From the NCBI GenBank assembly GCA_020845575.1, contig JADLFL010000067.1, positions 45,527 through 109,526 on the forward strand: a DNA stretch of 64,000 nucleotides, written 5' to 3'. The position numbers and the translations under genes were made by a program. Each line of letters begins with the position of its first letter. Position 1 is the first letter of the stretch. This DNA comes from Acidobacteriota bacterium. GTDB taxonomy: Bacteria; Acidobacteriota; Vicinamibacteria; Vicinamibacterales; Vicinamibacteraceae. Of this stretch, positions 61,095-64,000 are shown piece after piece. Under the pieces are notes generated by a model that ran no database searches, had not been told where the DNA came from, and saw nothing but the letters and a program-made list of their open reading frames with translations.

Positions 61095-63421
61095 TGCATG
61101 CGGAAGCCGCGGTACGGCGCGTCCTTCGATACGGCCAACCGGACGCGTTTGGCCTGGACGTGGATGCGCTCGAGGACGGTCCGCGACGGACGGCCGCGAA
61201 TACGGCGTCCGAGCGCTCGATTCATGGCACGCGCGATCCGGACTCTGGCACGCGTGCGCAGGACGCCGTCGGCCTTCATCGTCAGCACGGCGCGACGGCC
61301 GAGGAGTGCCAGCACGGCCCGATCGACGAGAGGCGCGCGGAACTCCTCCATCGCGTCGAAGACCAGCCCCGGGAGATCGCGCCGACTCGTATGCAGAAAG
61401 CCGATGTAGGGATGCAGTCCCTGCGTCTCGAGGGCCTGCCATGTCCGTCCCGTCAGCGTCCAGTACCCGTAGTTCAGCGCCGCGTTGACCGGGTCGGTCG
61501 CGTCCTGCTTGCGACGGCCGGGGAAGCCGTAGGTCGCGGGCACCAGGAGCCGAAAGGCACGCCAGTACGCCAGCGCGGCGCGCGCTTCGATCAGGAGCAG
61601 ACGCGCACGCACGTCTGGCAGCGGTCGCCCGGCGTACATCTGCAATTCACCCGCCGCCGCGTCGAGTTGCCGTGCCGTTTCGATGAGTTGCCGCCGCAGC
61701 GCGTCCGGACGCGACGGGTACTTCGAGTGATACAGCAGCAACGCGCGCTGATTGAGGATCTTCGCGGTGAGCAGCTGAATCGCCAGTGCCGTCCCGCGTG
61801 GGCCGACGCGCATGGACACCTGTCTCTCGGCCAGTCCGGGGCGTGTCTCGCACCGGACGGGAACGATGCGCGCGAGCGGCAGTCCGTTGCTCCGGCACAC
61901 GAGCACGCTGACGCGCCGGCGCGCGAACTCCGCCAACGCGCTCCCTGACAGGCCCACGCCCTCCGCCTCGATCGCCACATGCCGTACGTCGTTGAACGCG
62001 CATTCGAACACGGCGGTCTTCTGTCGGCGGACGACGAGCGTGCCGTGGTGCTTCGAGAGATAGGCCCCATGCGTGGGGACATGCAGGGCCTGTCCCGCGA
62101 GCAGCGCCGGAAGCTGCGTGGCACTCTGGGCCTGCACGCGTAGTGACTTGGTGCTCGTGCGCGGCGGCTTGGCGCCGACGGGTTCGAGGCGCATGCGCCA
62201 CGGGTCGACACCCGTGTCGTCTGGCAGCCAGTCGAAGCCCGGGATCGCGGACACGGCCGCAACAGCGTTCGCGTACGGGTCCAGGGCCACCGGAGTCGCA
62301 ACCGGACGAACCAGGCGTTGGAGGATGACGTCCACGAAGGCGCTGTCGAGCCCCCGCGCCCCCAGTGCGCGCCTGCCGCGCTCGGAGCGCCACTGGTCCA
62401 GTTGCGTCAGCTGTCCATCCAGATGCGAGTTCACCCCGAAGTAGTACGCCCGCCATCCCACGACGAGTTCGTTGTGCTCCTCGACGAGTGTCGCGAGGTC
62501 TCCGCCCGATGCGATCGTGTCGGTGAGCGACGTGATGCGCGACATGAACTCCTGGCGCTTGGCCAGCGGGATGCCCCGTGCACCGGGCGTGAACCAGAAG
62601 CCCACGAACGAACAACCCTCGGCCAGGCGGACGTACTGCGTCTTGGCCGGCTTGATGGTGAGGCGTCGCTCCCGGTCCAACCACTCGGCCACGAACGTCA
62701 ACGTCGCGCGCGCGGCCGGTTCGGATGCCTCGACGATCACGAAGTCATCGGCATACCGGACGTGACGGCTGCGACGCTGTTCGAGCGCTCTGTCGAACGC
62801 GGTCAGGTACAGATTGGCCAGCACGGGAGAAATCGGTCCGCCCTGGGGGATGCCTCTGACCGGCTGGTATCGCGCAGTACGGTCCAGAATTGGCGCCCGA
62901 ATCCACGACTCGATCAGCGCAAGGCCATCACGCTCCAGGCCGAGCCCACGGAGCAGACCAAGCAGGATAGTGTGGTCGACGGCGTCGAAGAAGCGCTCGA
63001 TGTCGGCGGTGATCACCCAGCACTCGGGCGTGAGGAGCGCCTCGAACGCCGTGGCGGCCGCCTTCGCGCTACTCCCCGTGCGATACGCGAAGCTCGCCTG
63101 GTGGTGCTCGGCGGGCCATCGCTCCTCGAAGAGCGCGGCGACGGCCGACTGCACGATGCGATCGGTCACCGTCGGGATGCCGAGCAGCCGGACGCCTCCG
63201 GACGACTTCGGCATGGCCGCGCGCCTGAGCGGCGACGGGCGATAGTGGCTGGCGAGCAACTGCCCGGACAGCTGCGGCAGCACCGTGGCCGGATCGACCT
63301 GATCGACAGTCACGCCGTCCACGCCGCCCGATCCGCGAGCGGCCGCCACCCGCCTCCAGGCCTCCCGCAGCCGCGCCAGGTCCGCGACCGCCGCACAGAA
63401 TCCGCGTCCCGATACCGCCAT
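61088..63421 (-). CDS. cas1: Reverse transcriptase-Cas1 fusion protein
   Basis: A 777-residue CRISPR adaptation protein. Residues 1-345 are a group II intron-like reverse transcriptase: RT2 around GIPTVTDRIVQS (81-92), motif A ADIERFFD with D140 and D146, motif B GIPQGGPISPVLANLYL (190-206), the YADD box at 223-226, and a maturase-like thumb (HNELVVGWRAYYFGV). A linker of about 85 residues follows. Residues 440-777 are Cas1: catalytic E612 (LLIEARAALAYW), H677 (LHPYIGFLHTS), D689 and E692 (LVFDAMEEFRAPLVDR). All active-site residues are kept in both parts. The ATG at 63421 has GAGGAG upstream; no Cas6 part is present. Known relatives integrate spacers copied from RNA. Confidence 0.93.
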   Translation of the reverse strand: MAVSGRGFCAAVADLARLREAWRRVAAARGSGGVDGVTVDQVDPATVLPQLSGQLLASHYRPSPLRRAAMPKSSGGVRLLGIPTVTDRIVQSAVAALFEERWPAEHHQASFAYRTGSSAKAAATAFEALLTPECWVITADIERFFDAVDHTILLGLLRGLGLERDGLALIESWIRAPILDRTARYQPVRGIPQGGPISPVLANLYLTAFDRALEQRRSRHVRYADDFVIVEASEPAARATLTFVAEWLDRERRLTIKPAKTQYVRLAEGCSFVGFWFTPGARGIPLAKRQEFMSRITSLTDTIASGGDLATLVEEHNELVVGWRAYYFGVNSHLDGQLTQLDQWRSERGRRALGARGLDSAFVDVILQRLVRPVATPVALDPYANAVAAVSAIPGFDWLPDDTGVDPWRMRLEPVGAKPPRTSTKSLRVQAQSATQLPALLAGQALHVPTHGAYLSKHHGTLVVRRQKTAVFECAFNDVRHVAIEAEGVGLSGSALAEFARRRVSVLVCRSNGLPLARIVPVRCETRPGLAERQVSMRVGPRGTALAIQLLTAKILNQRALLLYHSKYPSRPDALRRQLIETARQLDAAAGELQMYAGRPLPDVRARLLLIEARAALAYWRAFRLLVPATYGFPGRRKQDATDPVNAALNYGYWTLTGRTWQALETQGLHPYIGFLHTSRRDLPGLVFDAMEEFRAPLVDRAVLALLGRRAVLTMKADGVLRTRARVRIARAMNRALGRRIRGRPSRTVLERIHVQAKRVRLAVSKDAPYRGFRMQW

Positions 63422-63437
63422 GTCACTCTCCTCGCGT

Positions 63438-63476
63438 TGATAATTATCATTATCACAACACACGCGATTCCGGCAA
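63438..63476 (-). promoter_or_regulatory. RT-Cas1 promoter with palindrome TGATAATTATCA
   Basis: On the minus strand TTGCCG (63476-63471), a 16-base spacer and GATAAT (63454-63449). The perfect 12-base palindrome TGATAATTATCA at 63438-63449 follows the -10 box and would cover the start site, which is where a repressor could bind. AT-rich sequence is rare in this window, so it stands out. Confidence 0.6.
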
Positions 63477-63937
63477 CGCGTTCTCGCCTCCAACGGCAAC
63501 GCCGGCCGAGCGCCGGCCCCTTTGTCCGCCAGCCAGGCGCAGTCCGTCGGCACTCCGACGAAAGGCTCCGCCCGAGGTGTCGAAATTCGGTGCAGGAACG
63601 GATGGTCGCGACGACTTGCGACAACCTGACGTCCGAAGCGGTCCAGGTGAGAGCCGAGACGGCCTGCTCACTTGTGCGACGTCGCGCGATGTGCCAATCT
63701 TTCCGCTACAAAAAGGAAGAGTTTCGCAACGCCCCCGGCACAGGCACAGGTTGAGCGTTTGCGACAACAGGACTGAAGATTTCTCAGAACGCCCGAGAAC
63801 GTGTAACAGGAGTCACGGCGAGGAGCGCTAACATGGAGAGTTGTGACGACGCTTACATCAATGAACGTCTAGTTGTAGTGCGACCGAAATAGTAAACAAT
63901 AAGGGCTGCACGTCGTATCCCTATCAGGAGATCTGCG
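63477..63937 (+). other. Gap between RT-Cas1 and IS630-type transposase
   Basis: About 460 bases with no convincing gene and with a lower GC content towards the right. It holds small inverted sequences (GCCGGC-CGAGC-GCCGGC near 63499-63515; CGTCGG-CACT-CCGACG near 63548-63563) and two copies of TTGCGACAAC at 63616-63625 and 63759-63768. No set of evenly spaced repeats is seen. The insertion-sequence left end may lie near TA at 63870-63871. Confidence 0.5.
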
Positions 63938-64000
63938 ATGCGTGTGGCCCCGACGATTGAGTTGAGTTCTGAGCAGCGTGCCGCGTTGGAAGCGCGCACA
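63938..64000 (+). mobile_element. IS630-family transposase, first 21 residues
   Basis: The window ends in the first 21 codons: MRVAPTIELSSEQRAALEAR. This opening matches IS630-type transposases, whose N-terminus begins with a short strand and a helix of the helix-turn-helix (LSSEQRAALE). A CAGGAG ribosome site lies eight bases before the ATG. The family duplicates TA at insertion. The rest of the element is beyond the window. Confidence 0.65.

Noticed and set aside
63616..63768. CRISPR repeats near RT-Cas1 (two TTGCGACAAC copies)
   Set aside because: Only two ten-base copies 143 bases apart with no longer match and no further copy, so not an array.

Overview
The window is a GC-rich, gene-dense bacterial chromosome segment of mostly housekeeping genes in tight operons, many with overlapping start and stop codons. 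The gene set suggests a Gram-negative member of Acidobacteriota, probably class Vicinamibacteria. Pointers are the VWFA-related protein of the acidobacterial type (32091-34226), LptE and apolipoprotein N-acyltransferase (an outer membrane with lipoproteins), FHA/GAF/PP2C signalling, and REP-like palindromes. The taxon is an inference; there is no rRNA gene here to test it.

Layout. 0-9 kb: a partial CBM9-like secreted protein, a NatAB-like ABC exporter divergent from alaS, a lytic transglycosylase, a holin-like membrane protein with a TerB-like protein, a hicBA toxin-antitoxin pair, an S4 protein and rpsT. 9-20 kb: leuS-lptE-holA, a family-2 glycoside hydrolase, lnt, a SPOR protein, a TPR protein with a V4R-like protein, and mobA. 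20-31.5 kb: argS, a class-I glutamine amidotransferase, the valS-nadC-birA-hypothetical-RlmD-like operon, a response regulator and a diheme cytochrome c. 31.6-40 kb: a decayed Phd/VapBC pair, the VWFA-related protein, two acyl-CoA dehydrogenases, an FHA-GAF-PP2C phosphatase, a PEGA protein and a HAD phosphatase. 40-52 kb: cmk-rpsA-ihfB-HIT, an AbiEii-type nucleotidyltransferase pair, a lipase-like hydrolase, the M50 protease-trpS-scpA-scpB-rluB operon, and uvrC. 52-60 kb: a CDP-alcohol phosphotransferase with membrane proteins, an 893-residue Tat-signal protein of unknown role, tdk, efp, hsp20 and an HtrA protease.

The accessory end (60.2-64 kb) carries a reverse transcriptase-Cas1 fusion. 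Its stop codon overlaps the start of a small gene in the usual cas2 position, which is followed by a reading frame that looks shifted. An IS630-type transposase begins just beyond. No CRISPR array or effector gene lies inside the window. RT-Cas1 proteins of this architecture are known to acquire spacers from RNA, so this is the strongest lead to a special system.

A second theme is a family of 7-bp-period tandem repeats (GGTTGCC, GGGCACC, GGGCATC, GNCATTC). They sit between genes, supply the apparent -35 hexamer TTGCCG/TTGCCC of several promoters in the correct orientation, and one composite copy lies in frame inside uvrC. A third theme is a TANNNT -10 box only 5-14 bases ahead of many start codons, which suggests that leaderless mRNAs are common.
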